A DNA stretch of 17,500 bases from Theodoxus fluviatilis (GCA_034096865.1 JAWQFJ010017065.1:5001-22500), one strand, 5' to 3'. Shown: positions 9,586 through 17,500, counted from the first letter of the stretch. Notes: generated by a model not told the origin, from the sequence alone. Made by a program: numbers and translations.

Positions 9586-10106
9586 GTGAGCGCAAGCTAT
9601 TGCAAATTGTCTGCCGCATTTGTGGGAAGACTAGGGTTCATAAGGTATACCTGCTTAAGTGTAACACAATTTAATATAACTGAGAATTAAACGTGCCTAT
9701 GGCATAATTGCAAATATCTTAGTGACATATGTGATTGCAGACTGCTTGTCTCGGTTGTGGGTAGAGTAAACCAAGATTGGGAAAGGAAAAGTTGATTCCT
9801 GTCGGGTTGGAACTTGTACATGGCAATTTTATTTCAGTTTGGAGATGCACTGGAAGGACCGGGTCAAGTCACTGACCACTGCATGCTCACATTTTAGATG
9901 ATGTTGTGATTGCTTATGATACAAAGTTGCCACTTGTTTTTGTCTGTCCTATCTCTAACAGTTAAATGGCCAGCCTATTATAGAAGCCCAGCCATAAAAT
10001 AGAGATGAGTATTTGATTCCTAGGATTCATTCCCTATGAGACTCAAAGGTGAAGAAGTGTGCAAAAATTTTAAGCACGTTGAAGTTGTGGTAAAATTTTT
10101 GTTTCT
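9586..10106 (+). pseudogene. Remnant of deleted pol region
   Basis: No long frame. At 9731-9754 the codons read V-I-A-D-C-L-S-R, followed by L-W-V-E and a stop. This matches the ADxLSR motif that ends the RNase H domain in Gypsy polyproteins. The rest shows no catalytic motif of RT, RNase H or integrase. The simplest reading is internal deletion: RT plus most of RNase H lost between 9585 and about 9700, and integrase lost after about 9766. An alternative is chance similarity over eight residues. Confidence 0.5.
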
Positions 10107-10117
10107 AAGGGGGGAGG
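10107..10117 (+). promoter_or_regulatory. Polypurine tract (plus-strand primer)
   Basis: AAGGGGGGAGG lies immediately upstream of the TG that begins the 3' LTR, the required place and composition for the plus-strand primer of reverse transcription. Confidence 0.85.
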
Positions 10118-11238
10118 TGTGATGATCCTCATCTGTGAGTCCAGTGAAGCATGTCTAGGGAATGAATAGAGAGAGAGACGATCATTCTCCTGATGCTCCC
10201 CATCTGTGAGTTTCATCCAAGCGAACCGGGGAAGTGAATAGAGAATGAAACCCTTGTTAGCTAGTCCCAGCTGAACAAGGCCCCCCTGTGAGTTCGGCGC
10301 ACTGGGGTGAAGAAGGTGGTCATTGTGTCTAGAGCCACACACGCACAGGTGGGTCAGTGTGACCTGCTGAACAGCAGGGAAGCATCTTGTGGGCGACACT
10401 AGCTCGTTAGTTAATTATGGGGAATTTCGAGACCAAGTCGGTCTGAATCGCCGTTGTGTCCCACAAGTGTGGGTGGAGTCAACGCCGGCTTCCCTGGCCT
10501 GTCACGGACATGATTGGCTCGCTCACTCAGCAGTGGATTTCATGAAAAGGAAACGATGACCATCATTTCCTCACTTCGGACTAACAACGCGGAGCAGAGC
10601 ACAAGGCTCGCCCCCGAAGTCCCTGCTGAAGACAGAGTTATTCCTTCCAACTCGTCTCAGAGGTGCCTACCCATCAACACTGTCGTCGCCCCAACGCCGT
10701 CGTCGCCTGACCCCTCAACGCCGTTGTCGCCGTGACCCCCTCAACGCTACTGCCTGACCATCAACGCTGTCCACCCACGCGGTTGTCGCCGTCAACCCTC
10801 CACGCTTATCGCCTCGGTGCCGCAGCGCCGCTCATCAACGCCGTCGTCGTCACCCCCTTCAGCGGTAACGGTGAATCTACCTTCCCCTGGAAAATTCTGG
10901 ACTCGAGAGTCAGTAACTTGTGTTGTAAGAACATTGTTCATCGACGAACATTCAGAGAACGTTTCCCCCAGACTCATGAGATAAGTTGTAGCATTCATTA
11001 ATTAAGGCTGGTCTAGTACTAACCTCTCTTCTTGTGTATGCCTAATCTTTGCAGGAATACATTATATTTGTCATTACTTGATTAAATTATTATTAATTGA
11101 TTCCTCCTGACCTTTTTCTTCTGGTTTTGAGAGAAAGAGACAGCGCGAGTGAAAGCAGTGACTGTTATGTGTGCAAGTCAGGCCTCATCCCATCAGAAAT
11201 AAATTACCATACCCCTAGACTCAGAGGCGCTTGTAACA
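10118..11238 (+). repeat. 3' LTR
   Basis: 1121 bp, nearly identical to 6031-7153. The AATAAA at 11198-11203 is retained. The LTR ends TTGTAACA and runs directly into a CA microsatellite, so the exact border was taken from the end of identity with the 5' LTR. Confidence 0.95.
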
Positions 11239-11371
11239 ACACACACACACACACACACATACACACACACACACACCCCCACAGAGACATACATACACAT
11301 ATATACAAACACACACACACACACACACAGACACGCACACACAAACACATACACGCACACACACATACACA

Positions 11372-11436
<65 letters not shown>
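11239..11436. repeat. (CA)n microsatellite between LTR and exon
   Basis: About 200 bp of CA repeat with CCCC, AGAG, TATA and CG interruptions in its left half and pure CA from about 11374 on. Its right edge supplies the GTGTGT donor of the lyase intron on minus. Long poly Val-Cys or Thr-His frames crossing it are products of the repeat. Confidence 0.95.
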
Positions 11437-11438
<2 letters not shown>

Positions 11439-11619
11439 TCAGGAGGCCGTTGGTGTGGCCAGGAGTGTTGAGCTGCACGTGCTGAGCTACGTTGTGCCAC
11501 TTGCCAGCAGTGAATCTCCACTTGCCTCTACCCAGAGAATTGCCGAAATGGTCATCACAGTGCACGCCACTCCTCTGACAGTAGTCCTTGTCCTGGTGTT
11601 CCGTCTGGTAGCAGTACAC
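11437..11619 (-). CDS. PL14-like polysaccharide lyase, penultimate exon
   Basis: 61 codons read on minus, phase 0 at both ends: acceptor TCCAG| with AG at 11621-11620, donor AAG|GTGTGT after 11437. Motifs in order: VYCYQTEHQDKDYC, then CDDHFGNSLGRGKWRF, then AGKWHNVAQHVQLNTPG, then HTNGLLK. The G-x-W..F..G-x-W-x-x-[IV]..x-V-x-L-N-T-P-G...N-G pattern followed by V-W-F-D in the next exon is the central jelly-roll region of PL14 lyases as I know the family. Together the two exons give 126 residues, roughly the C-terminal half of a typical ~270-300 residue enzyme. No upstream exon is recognised between 11620 and 17500, so the gene either has a long 5' intron or is incomplete. Both exons are free of stops and frameshifts, favouring a live gene. 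Confidence 0.7.
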
Positions 11620-11628
11620 CTGGACGCA

Positions 11629-11776
11629 GAAGACGGAAGGAAGGATAGATACATTCATGGAAGGATGGAGGGATGAATGATGGAAGGATGGATGGATGGA
11701 AGGATGGGTAGATGGATGAATAGATGAAGGATGAAAGAATGAATGGATATGTGGATGGTTAAATGGATGGATGGAG
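11629..11776. repeat. Imperfect (GGAT/GGAA)n microsatellite
   Basis: Degenerate 4-base repeats (GGAA, GGAT, AGAT). On minus, the part next to the exon reads CCTTCCTTCC and gives the polypyrimidine tract in front of the 11620 acceptor. Confidence 0.85.
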
Positions 11777-11901
11777 TGCGTTTTACGCCCTACCAGCCTT
11801 TGTAGGCTATTTGAGGACATTCATCACGAAAAATGATTGGATATGGTTTCACTAAGAGCTAGTGATGTCACAATTTCCCTATTTCTTCGCCTCCTATGAG
11901 T

Positions 11902-12030
11902 AGCTAGGGAGACTAGCTAGGGAGACTAGCTAGGGAGACTAGCTAGGGAGACTAGCTAGGGAGACTAGCTAGGGAGACTAGCTAGGGAGACTAGCTAGGG
12001 AGACTAGCTAGGGAGACTAGCTAGGGAGAC
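11902..12030. repeat. 13 bp minisatellite, about 9.9 copies
   Basis: Unit AGCTAGGGAGACT, almost perfectly conserved through the whole array. The unit contains CTAG/AGCT-rich self-complementary steps. The LINE remnant starts soon after its right edge. Confidence 0.95.
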
Positions 12031-12079
12031 GAGGTGAGTCAGTTCTTAGAAGCTGGACAAGATGACGTTGCAGGCAGAG

Positions 12080-13061
12080 GGAACAAGTAAAGTCTCCATG
12101 TGTGGAAAGCACTTTGGAGGTCAGAAGTACTTTGCCAGATTGTTTGACGCACAGGTGCAGTCGCCTCTTTTTTATGCAGCCAAAATATGGGGACTTGATA
12201 AATAAAACAAAATAGAGTGCATACATTTACTTGCGAAAGGTTTCTTGGTCTTGGGAGCATATAGCCATATCACGTGGTGAACGGGGACCTTGGAAGACTT
12301 CCTCTCTACCTCAACAGCAGTGTTCGAGCAATGCAGTGCTGGTTTCAGCTGTGAAGTATGAGCGAAGGCAGACTTCCAAAGCAAGCATACAGAATGCTCT
12401 TGAAGTCTTCCATACCAGAGAAACGAAACTGGGCTTTGTTGAGTAGAAACTGCCTATTCAGTTTCGGTTTGGGATTCGTCTGGATAAACGGAGGCGTTAG
12501 GACGTGACATTCTTTATCTCCCGCTGCAAGAGGAGACTGATGGATTGCTACTTGCAAACATGGAAAAGTAGCAATGCAAATAATGACATATATATATGTG
12601 GTATACAACTTTTATACAAAATATGGGTCTTGAAAATGACTTGAACAGGATTAATATAAAGAAATGTCCTCTCACCCTCGTTCGATTTAGATTTGGAATA
12701 AATAGCTTGAAGACAAATTTGAGATAGTCTGACACGAGTTGTAGGGAATGTCCATTTTGCGAATTAAAAGACAACGAGGAACATTTTCTGCTCGAGTGTA
12801 TCGTTTACGAGGTCTTGAGATGGAGTTACCTAGGGTACACGTTGCCAAGGAAAACTAATGCGCTCAAGGTAAGAAATTTGATTCAAGGTCACATCGCTTG
12901 AAATGTAAGATTACTAGAAATGTACATATACAAATTAGCATGCATTTCAGTGACGGGAAAGTACACTGGAGACTGGTGACGATCAATAGACCTTTCGGAG
13001 GTTCGGGACAGACGATGTTTTTTGTCAGTTTACCATGAGTCGCTGACATTGATAATAAAGT
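12080..13061 (+). pseudogene. Decayed LINE (non-LTR retrotransposon) 3' end
   Basis: Conceptual reading in more than one frame with several stops. In order: LFDAQVQSPLFYAAKIWGLDK (about 12140-12200), IECIHLLA then CERFLGLGSI (about 12214-12260), GDLGRLPLYLNSSVRAMQCW (about 12284-12345), RLPKQAYRML, NWALLSRNCLFSFGLGFVWI, then the terminal SCRECPFCELKDNEEHFLLEC (about 12736-12797), a C-x2-C...H...C motif, and LRWSYLGYTLPRKT. This order (...YGAEIWG, IE.vH.FA.KRFL, GR.PL.i, C..C...H..C) is what I know from the region after RT in many invertebrate LINEs. The 5' part including the RT core is absent. Clade not assigned. It is followed by ATAATAAAG and the TTCAG tail. Confidence 0.7.
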
Positions 13062-13138
13062 TCAGTTCAGTTTCAGTTCCGTTCCGTTTAGTTCAGTTCA
13101 GTTCAGTTCAGTTCAGTTCAGTTCAGTTCAGTTCTGTT
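13062..13138 (+). repeat. (TTCAG)n tail of the LINE
   Basis: GTTCAG-type pentamers follow directly after AATAAAG at the LINE 3' end. Several LINE groups end in a short tandem repeat rather than poly(A). The last units read TTCTG and merge into the next microsatellite. Confidence 0.7.
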
Positions 13139-13425
13139 CTGTCTGTGTGTCTGTCTGTGTGTCTGTCTGTCTGTGTGTCTGTCTGTGTGTCTGTCTGTGT
13201 GTCTGTCTGTGTGTCTGTCTGTGTGTCTGTCTGTGTGTCTGTCTGTCTGTCTGTCTGCCTGTCTGTCTTTGTGTCTGTCTGTGTATGTGTGTGTCTGTCT
13301 GTCTGTGTGTGTGTCTGTCTGTGTGTGTGTGTCTGTCTGTCTGTCTGTTTGTGTGTCTCTGTGTGTATCGGTGTGTGGGTCTGTGTGTCTGTCTGTCTGT
13401 GTGTCTGTCTGTCTGTGTGTCAGTG

Positions 13426-13474
<49 letters not shown>

Positions 13475-13655
13475 TTCTGTGTGTGTGTCTGTCTGTCTGT
13501 GTGTGTCTGTCTGTGTGTCTGTGTGTCTGTGTGTCTGTGTGTCTGTCTGTCTGTCTGTCTGCCTGTCTGTGTGTCTGTCTGTGTGTCTGTGTGTGTGTGT
13601 GTGTGTCTGTGTGTGTGTCTGTGTGTCTGTCTGTCTGTCTGTGTGTCTGTGTGTC

Positions 13656-13701
<46 letters not shown>

Positions 13702-13853
13702 TGTCTGTCTGTCTGCCTGTCTGTGTGTCTGTGTGTGTGTGTGTCTGACTGTGTATCCGTTTGTGTGTCTGTGTGTCTGTGTGTCTGTGTGTCTGTGTGT
13801 CTGTCTGTCTGTGTGTCTGTCTGTCCGTCCGTCCGTCCGTCTGTCTGTCTGTC
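13139..13853. repeat. (TCTG/TGTG)n microsatellite, about 0.7 kb
   Basis: Mixed TCTG and TGTG tetramers with occasional CCTG and TTTG variants, ending in a short TCCG block near 13822-13838. The long open frames here (poly Cys-Val-Ser-Leu on plus, Thr-Asp-Gln-Arg on minus) arise from the repeat and are not genes. Confidence 0.95.
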
Positions 13854-13967
13854 TGAAGGAGCGGGAGTGTAAGTAGCTGCAATAGTGATGTCCGCAAAAT
13901 GATAAGGTGGTGATTTGTTCTGTCAATATATACTGCAGTAATAGCACTATAGCTATTAATAAATCCC

Positions 13968-14036
13968 ATTTCTGTCGGATGCGACGTTCACGTTGCGTCT
14001 ACCTTTACCGACGGATGCGACGTACACGTCGCATCC
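13968..14036. repeat. 36 bp direct repeats carrying palindromes
   Basis: GGATGCGACGT begins at 13977 and again at 14013, period 36. Each copy continues into a reverse complement: the second (14013-14036) is a near-perfect 24 bp palindrome with GGATGCGACG opposite CGTCGCATCC; the first (13977-13999) is imperfect. Upstream context is similar in both (CCATTTCTGTC and CCTTTACCGAC). This resembles terminal or subterminal repeats of a DNA transposon. A TTAA, the piggyBac target, lies at 13956-13959 but is not directly joined to the repeat. Confidence 0.6.
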
Positions 14037-14246
14037 TATAGTATCTCTGTAAAACGGATTGAGGCAAGTCAATCTTGTCGGCCTATGAACATCGCAGGGA
14101 ATTGTGGGAAATCTGCAAAAGGCTGCGTGCACGTTGCGAAGATTTCGTCCCGATAGGTGATGTAGAATCAAAGTTATTGATGTTTTAATCTTGTGACATT
14201 TCGATTTTTGGAACGTTTTGTCAAAATTGCTGACGAAGGATCTGAT

Positions 14247-14596
14247 ATGAGTGAGGGAAGTGACATTGAAGTGGAATTAGACCCAGAATCGGCCCAAGTT
14301 GGTGACGAACCTGACAGATTAAACATCGAACAAAGGTGGAGGAGGCGAGTTTTCGGAAGAAGAATCGGATGAAGATGTCAGTGAACCCAGAGCAGCAAGT
14401 GAGTGGAAGTACACAGGTTTCACCCAACGCTCTGAAGAAACTTTCAAGCGAACAAGGGCATGACATATTAGACTCTTTTGGTGTAATTTTGCTTGGACTG
14501 GATATTTAACGATTCTGGATTGTTTCAAGATCTGTGTGGAATCCTACACCAGAATGTGGATTACTTTGCTTGATTTCTGCATGAAAATGCCAAGGT
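14247..14596 (+). pseudogene. piggyBac-like transposase N-terminus, frameshifted
   Basis: ATG 14247 opens a 41-codon acidic frame (MSEGSDIEVELDPESAQVG and on) ending in TGA. A second frame continues acidic (GGGEFSEEESDEDVSEP, then SEWKYTGF) and stops at about 14463. A third frame reads LDIFNDSGLFQDLCGILHQ, then NVDYFA, stop, FLHENAK. The order acidic N-terminus, W..y.GF, then hydrophobic D-x-F....LF......N..YA..F is that of piggyBac (DDE_Tnp_1_7) proteins as I know them. At least two frameshifts and an internal stop make it non-functional. The catalytic Asp region is not seen. The segment ends AAG|GTATGT, a possible splice donor. The assignment is tentative. Confidence 0.4.
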
Positions 14597-15981
14597 ATGT
14601 ATATGAGTGAGTCTCTAAACGTCAAATGGCCAACTGGTACATTTTTAAAATGGTATTTACACCAATAACTAATTAACCTACATGCTTCTTTTGCAGGTGT
14701 GTAAAGTCACAAATGGTCAAATAGATAGTTTTTATGCAGTTTCCATTGTTACTGTTTGTGCGATAGTGAATAAATAGATTTAAAGGTAAAATTTCCAGGA
14801 AAACAGAGACTTCAAAACGTTACACGACACACAGTGCCTCACATTACCTAAAATAACAGGAACAGAATCGCTCTTAAATTGAAACCCAATTGTTGTTTCA
14901 GGAAATAAAGTGTTGTCTTCAATAATTTGCCAGATATCAGGATTTCCATTTTTATATTCTTTGACTTTGAACGCCAGAAACTTCGTGAATACAAGCGAAC
15001 AGACTTTGTCGACAGCAGAGTCTGTAAACCGAAAATTGCTACCGGCAAACCACAGAATTATTTTCACTGAAAATTTTCCATCGGTTGGGTATTGCAACAA
15101 AGAGTTAGTGTGTGAAATATAACAAGTTAGAATGCTTTTATTCACAACTGCCACCGACTTTTGTTTTTGGCAAAAATCCTTGGTCAGTTCGACCGTTTTT
15201 ATTTTTTTTCAAATTTATCCAAAAAAATGTGTGATTCCGAATTTTCTTCGATCTGCAATTTATAACCGCAACAGACCAGTTAATACTGGATTTATTGCGA
15301 CCGAGTTTAATTTTCTACATGGATATTCTAAAATGTGGTAAGTGTTTGAATCTTTCTCCTTTGGTATTAATTTTTGGTTCGCTTGTGGGGTTTGGACAGA
15401 TTGTTCGCTCTTACCCTGTTCTGGGTATGTTTATATATGCTGTTAGGAGCCTTTTTGAGCCGAAATGAACGATTCACGGTTTAAATATTTGCTTTTCAAC
15501 AAGACGTGTGTGCGATGTCAAGTTTGGGCTGAGTAGATTGCAACAGGTTTAGATTGACTATAAAAAATGTCATGGATGAAAATACAAGATCATTACGTCC
15601 GCGGCTACACGAAGCTCGCATTTGGCGAGCTTCGCATTTGGTTGGTTTCTTCTAAACAATCGTCCTTCGAAGTTTCTCATTGGATCAAGTTGAAACTTTA
15701 CAACTCATTAGAGGAAAGATTGCTCTTTCGTTCGGTGTATGTTTGAACTTCCGACGAAAATCGAAAGACGAGTTATTGATGAAAGTTTGAATACCAACTT
15801 TTGAACTTTACACAGCTCCTAAGCACACATTTCTCAATAAACTATCTTTTTGAGTTAGGTACACACAGTTAAAGTGTCAGTCTTTATAATAATACCAAAA
15901 TAGTGACAATTCAAGCACTTTTTTGAAACTGGGTTTTTGTAACGTTTTTGCCACGACGTTTAGAGACTTACTCATATGCAT
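14597..15981. mobile_element. Segment bounded by 27 bp inverted repeats
   Basis: ATGTATATGAGTGAGTCTCT... at 14597-14623 is the inverse of 15955-15981 with two mismatches in 27 (core TCTCTAAACGTC identical). Similarity ends abruptly on both the inner and outer sides, as for terminal inverted repeats. The 1.39 kb between is AT-rich with no recognisable transposase; the longest frame, 124 codons on minus at 14780-15154, matches nothing I know. A clear target-site duplication is not visible. A non-autonomous DNA transposon is the best guess; a chance or functional inverted repeat is the alternative. Confidence 0.45.
15610..15634. repeat. Perfect 10 bp stem-loop
   Basis: CGAAGCTCGC pairs exactly with GCGAGCTTCG around ATTTG. 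A direct repeat CGCATTTGG overlaps its right half (15617-15625 and 15633-15641). It lies in otherwise non-coding sequence. Confidence 0.5.
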
Positions 15982-16850
15982 GAGACGTGTTTGCACAAGT
16001 TTCAAAGACAACAAATTCACTGACGTCAGGATGTCATATCCTCCAGTCCAGAAAATGAAGAATAATGTTTAGAAATCTCAGAAATGTTCAGGGATGATGC
16101 AAAAATGGTTAGTAGTTTTGCCCATGTTAATTATTTTGTCATCTGTGAAAGTTCAATGAAGATAACAATCATATGCTATGCTAGAAAGATTTCCATGTCA
16201 TGTAACAATATTTTATTTCTCTTTTTTATTATGATACTGTGTAAAGCATTGTTCTTATTTTGTGAAAGATGATGACACAAAAACAAAGCACAATATCTTA
16301 GTTACAAATCAATGGCTAATTGATATACATACATTGACCAAAAAATGAGAAAAATGCAAATGTGCAAGTAAAGACGGAGAATGGTAAAATGCTGATATCA
16401 CAGCAAGTTTCATTTGATTTTGTGTGAAATACTTTGTAAATCATGGATGTTGCTGTAATTTACTCACATGATTGATAAATGGTTCACATTCTTTTACAGT
16501 TAAAACTGTTGCATTTTAATTCATCATTTCATTTACAACAGGTTGTAAAAGTGCAGAGAATTGTCATTTTCTGCTATTTTTTCCATTTTTCTTAAAAAGG
16601 CAAAACAAAAGTATTTGTAAGAGAGCCAAATGCTTGACATGACTAGAAAGCCAAGAATATAAGCTTTCTTACAGAGTTTGAATCATCAAAATATCTTGTA
16701 CACAAGCAGAGAAAATAAATTTTGAAACCGGTCACTGGATTTGTGTTTTTTGTTGTTGTTGCAAAAATGCTCAGGAACCAGGGATCTTTTTTACAGATCA
16801 CATTAGGCGGAAATGGGTTACACCTCCGTGGGGTGATGGTAAAAGCAAAC
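15982..16850. other. AT-rich stretch, no gene recognised
   Basis: Ordinary-complexity AT-rich sequence. A perfect TGACGTCA (CRE/ATF consensus palindrome) occurs at 16021-16028 but has no associated promoter that I can identify. The 62-codon frame at 16084-16272 shows no domain. Confidence 0.4.
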
Positions 16851-17025
16851 TCCTCCCTCCTCCTCTTCCTGCTCCTCCTCATCCCCCTGCTCCTCCTGCT
16901 CCTCCTCCTGCTCCTCCTCCTGCTCCTCCTCCTGCTCCTGCTCCTCCTCCTGCTCCTCCTCCTCCTCCTCCTGCTTCTCCTGCTCCTCCTTCTCCTCCTC
17001 CTCCTGCTGCTGCTGCTGCTGCTGT
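16851..17025. repeat. (CTC/CTG)n trinucleotide repeat
   Basis: Alternating CTC, CTG and occasional CTT trinucleotides, ending in seven pure CTG units (about 17004-17025). The poly-Leu frame on plus and poly Arg-Ser frame on minus are products of the repeat. Confidence 0.9.
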
Positions 17026-17500
17026 AGTCAAATGAATAGCTTGTCATGAAGGAATAGTATATTATTCTGTGCACCCGCGCAACACCATTGTGGCGTCTAT
17101 GTGTCGTTGATTCCAACCGCCTAGCCGGCATTGCTTGGTAATGCCAAGATCTCTATATACACATTGAAAGACTGCGCTAAATCGTTCTCACAGAAATGCT
17201 TGAGAAGAAACAGAAAAAAATCACCACACTTTGGCACCAGTAACTTTCCCTGCACACTGGCCCCAAGGCAGAAAACTTGTGCGATGAAAACATAATGACT
17301 AGAAAGACTGAAATTGTAAATGTGCGATCCAGAGAAAGACTGGACTGTTGCTTTTTCACTAGCAAACTCATGTTCCTCACATTAAGCCACAATTCAACAC
17401 TGATTGAAAATATTCGATAATTCGTTCTCCGCTGCATGACTCGTGTGAGCCTTGTCACCTCGCCGCAATCTTCGCTGGACAATTGAAGCAAGTTACGAAT
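17026..17500. other. No gene recognised
   Basis: Ordinary-complexity sequence. The overlapping short frames carry no recognisable domain and no splice-site-bounded exon stands out on either strand. Confidence 0.4.

Larger units (their letters stand above)
6031..11238 (+). mobile_element. Non-autonomous Ty3/Gypsy-type LTR retrotransposon (gag-protease only)
   Basis: 5208 bp in total: LTR 6031-7153, internal region 7154-10117, LTR 10118-11238. The LTRs begin TGTGATGATC and end GTAACA, so the termini are the usual TG...CA. A tRNA-like primer-binding site follows the first LTR by 4 bases and a purine tract abuts the second. The internal region holds one gag-protease frame and no RT, RNase H or integrase domain; its 2964 bp is too short for a full pol. 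Flanking ACAC on both sides (6027-6030, 11239-11242) fits a 4 bp target duplication but is uninformative inside a CA repeat. A SCAN-like capsid and CCHC knuckle point to a Gypsy lineage with SCAN-type Gag; the exact clade is inference. No envelope-like frame is seen. Confidence 0.9.
5730..11436 (-). other. Intron of the lyase gene, phase 0, 5707 bp
   Basis: The donor is AAG|GTGTGT with GT at 11436-11435, and the acceptor is CTACAG| with AG at 5731-5730. Joining the exons continues one frame through N-G-L-L-K and V-W-F-D-N. The LTR element at 6031-11238 accounts for 5208 bp, leaving about 499 bp of original intron, nearly half of it simple repeat. The element is transcribed in the opposite sense to the gene, so its own poly(A) signals would not be read as such in the host transcript. 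Confidence 0.65.

Noticed and set aside
13022..13969. Overlapping frames of 175-284 codons on both strands
   Set aside because: They follow entirely from the TCTG/TGTG repeat, which lacks stop codons in most frames.
14780..15154. 124-codon minus-strand frame as a transposase
   Set aside because: No DDE or other catalytic motif, no family resemblance, and a length that can occur by chance in AT-rich DNA.
16021..16028. TGACGTCA as a real CRE promoter element
   Set aside because: A perfect 8 bp palindrome, but no promoter, transcript start or gene is identifiable nearby.
16722..17027. Poly-leucine membrane-like protein
   Set aside because: The leucine run is the CTC/CTG trinucleotide tract; the sequence ahead of it has no recognisable signal peptide or domain.

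Overview
The window looks like nuclear DNA from an invertebrate animal, most likely a mollusc. The pointers are an intron-bearing gene resembling PL14 (alginate-lyase type) polysaccharide lyases, a family well known from herbivorous gastropods; several eukaryotic transposon classes (LTR retrotransposon, LINE, SINE, probable piggyBac); very rich micro- and minisatellites; and no operon-like gene packing. The species assignment is inference.

Layout. 1-2770: no supportable gene, only two neighbouring hairpins near the left end. 2771-5255: mostly repeats, namely a (CA)n tract, an old degenerate ~93 bp duplication, a 23 bp minisatellite with 26 in-phase copies, a short tRNA-derived SINE with a perfect 12 bp target-site duplication, and a long compound microsatellite ending in 24 consecutive G. 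5395-11619: the last two recognised coding exons of a host gene on the minus strand (61 and 65 codons, both joined in phase 0) whose product resembles the C-terminal half of a PL14 polysaccharide lyase, with a poly(A) signal 110 bases past the stop codon. Their intron is 5707 bp, of which 5208 bp is a nearly intact LTR retrotransposon (6031-11238) inserted in a CA microsatellite; without it the intron would be about 0.5 kb.

The LTR element lies on the plus strand, opposite to the host gene. It has two ~1.12 kb LTRs (2 substitutions and one 2 bp indel between them by eye), a proline-tRNA-like primer-binding site, a polypurine tract touching the 3' LTR, and one long open frame with SAP-like segment, coiled coil, SCAN-like capsid, CCHC zinc knuckle and DTG aspartic protease. 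Reverse transcriptase and integrase are absent. The frame stops at a point resembling the linker just before RT, and a short relic resembling the RNase H C-terminus (VIADCLSR) survives downstream. It looks like a young, non-autonomous gag-protease derivative of a Ty3/Gypsy element that would depend on enzymes from relatives.

11620-17500: a GGAT/GGAA tract and a 13 bp minisatellite; a decayed LINE 3' end (post-RT region with a C-C-H-C motif) whose (TTCAG)n tail grades into a ~0.7 kb (TCTG/TGTG)n tract; a pair of palindrome-bearing 36 bp direct repeats followed by a frameshifted acidic segment resembling a piggyBac transposase N-terminus; a 27 bp imperfect inverted repeat bounding 1.39 kb without a recognisable transposase; and a CTC/CTG trinucleotide tract. 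The window is therefore one host gene fragment embedded in transposons and simple repeats. Nothing in it is clearly a new enzymatic system; the most notable points are the gag-protease-only element, its nesting in the lyase intron, and splice signals that lie inside simple repeats.
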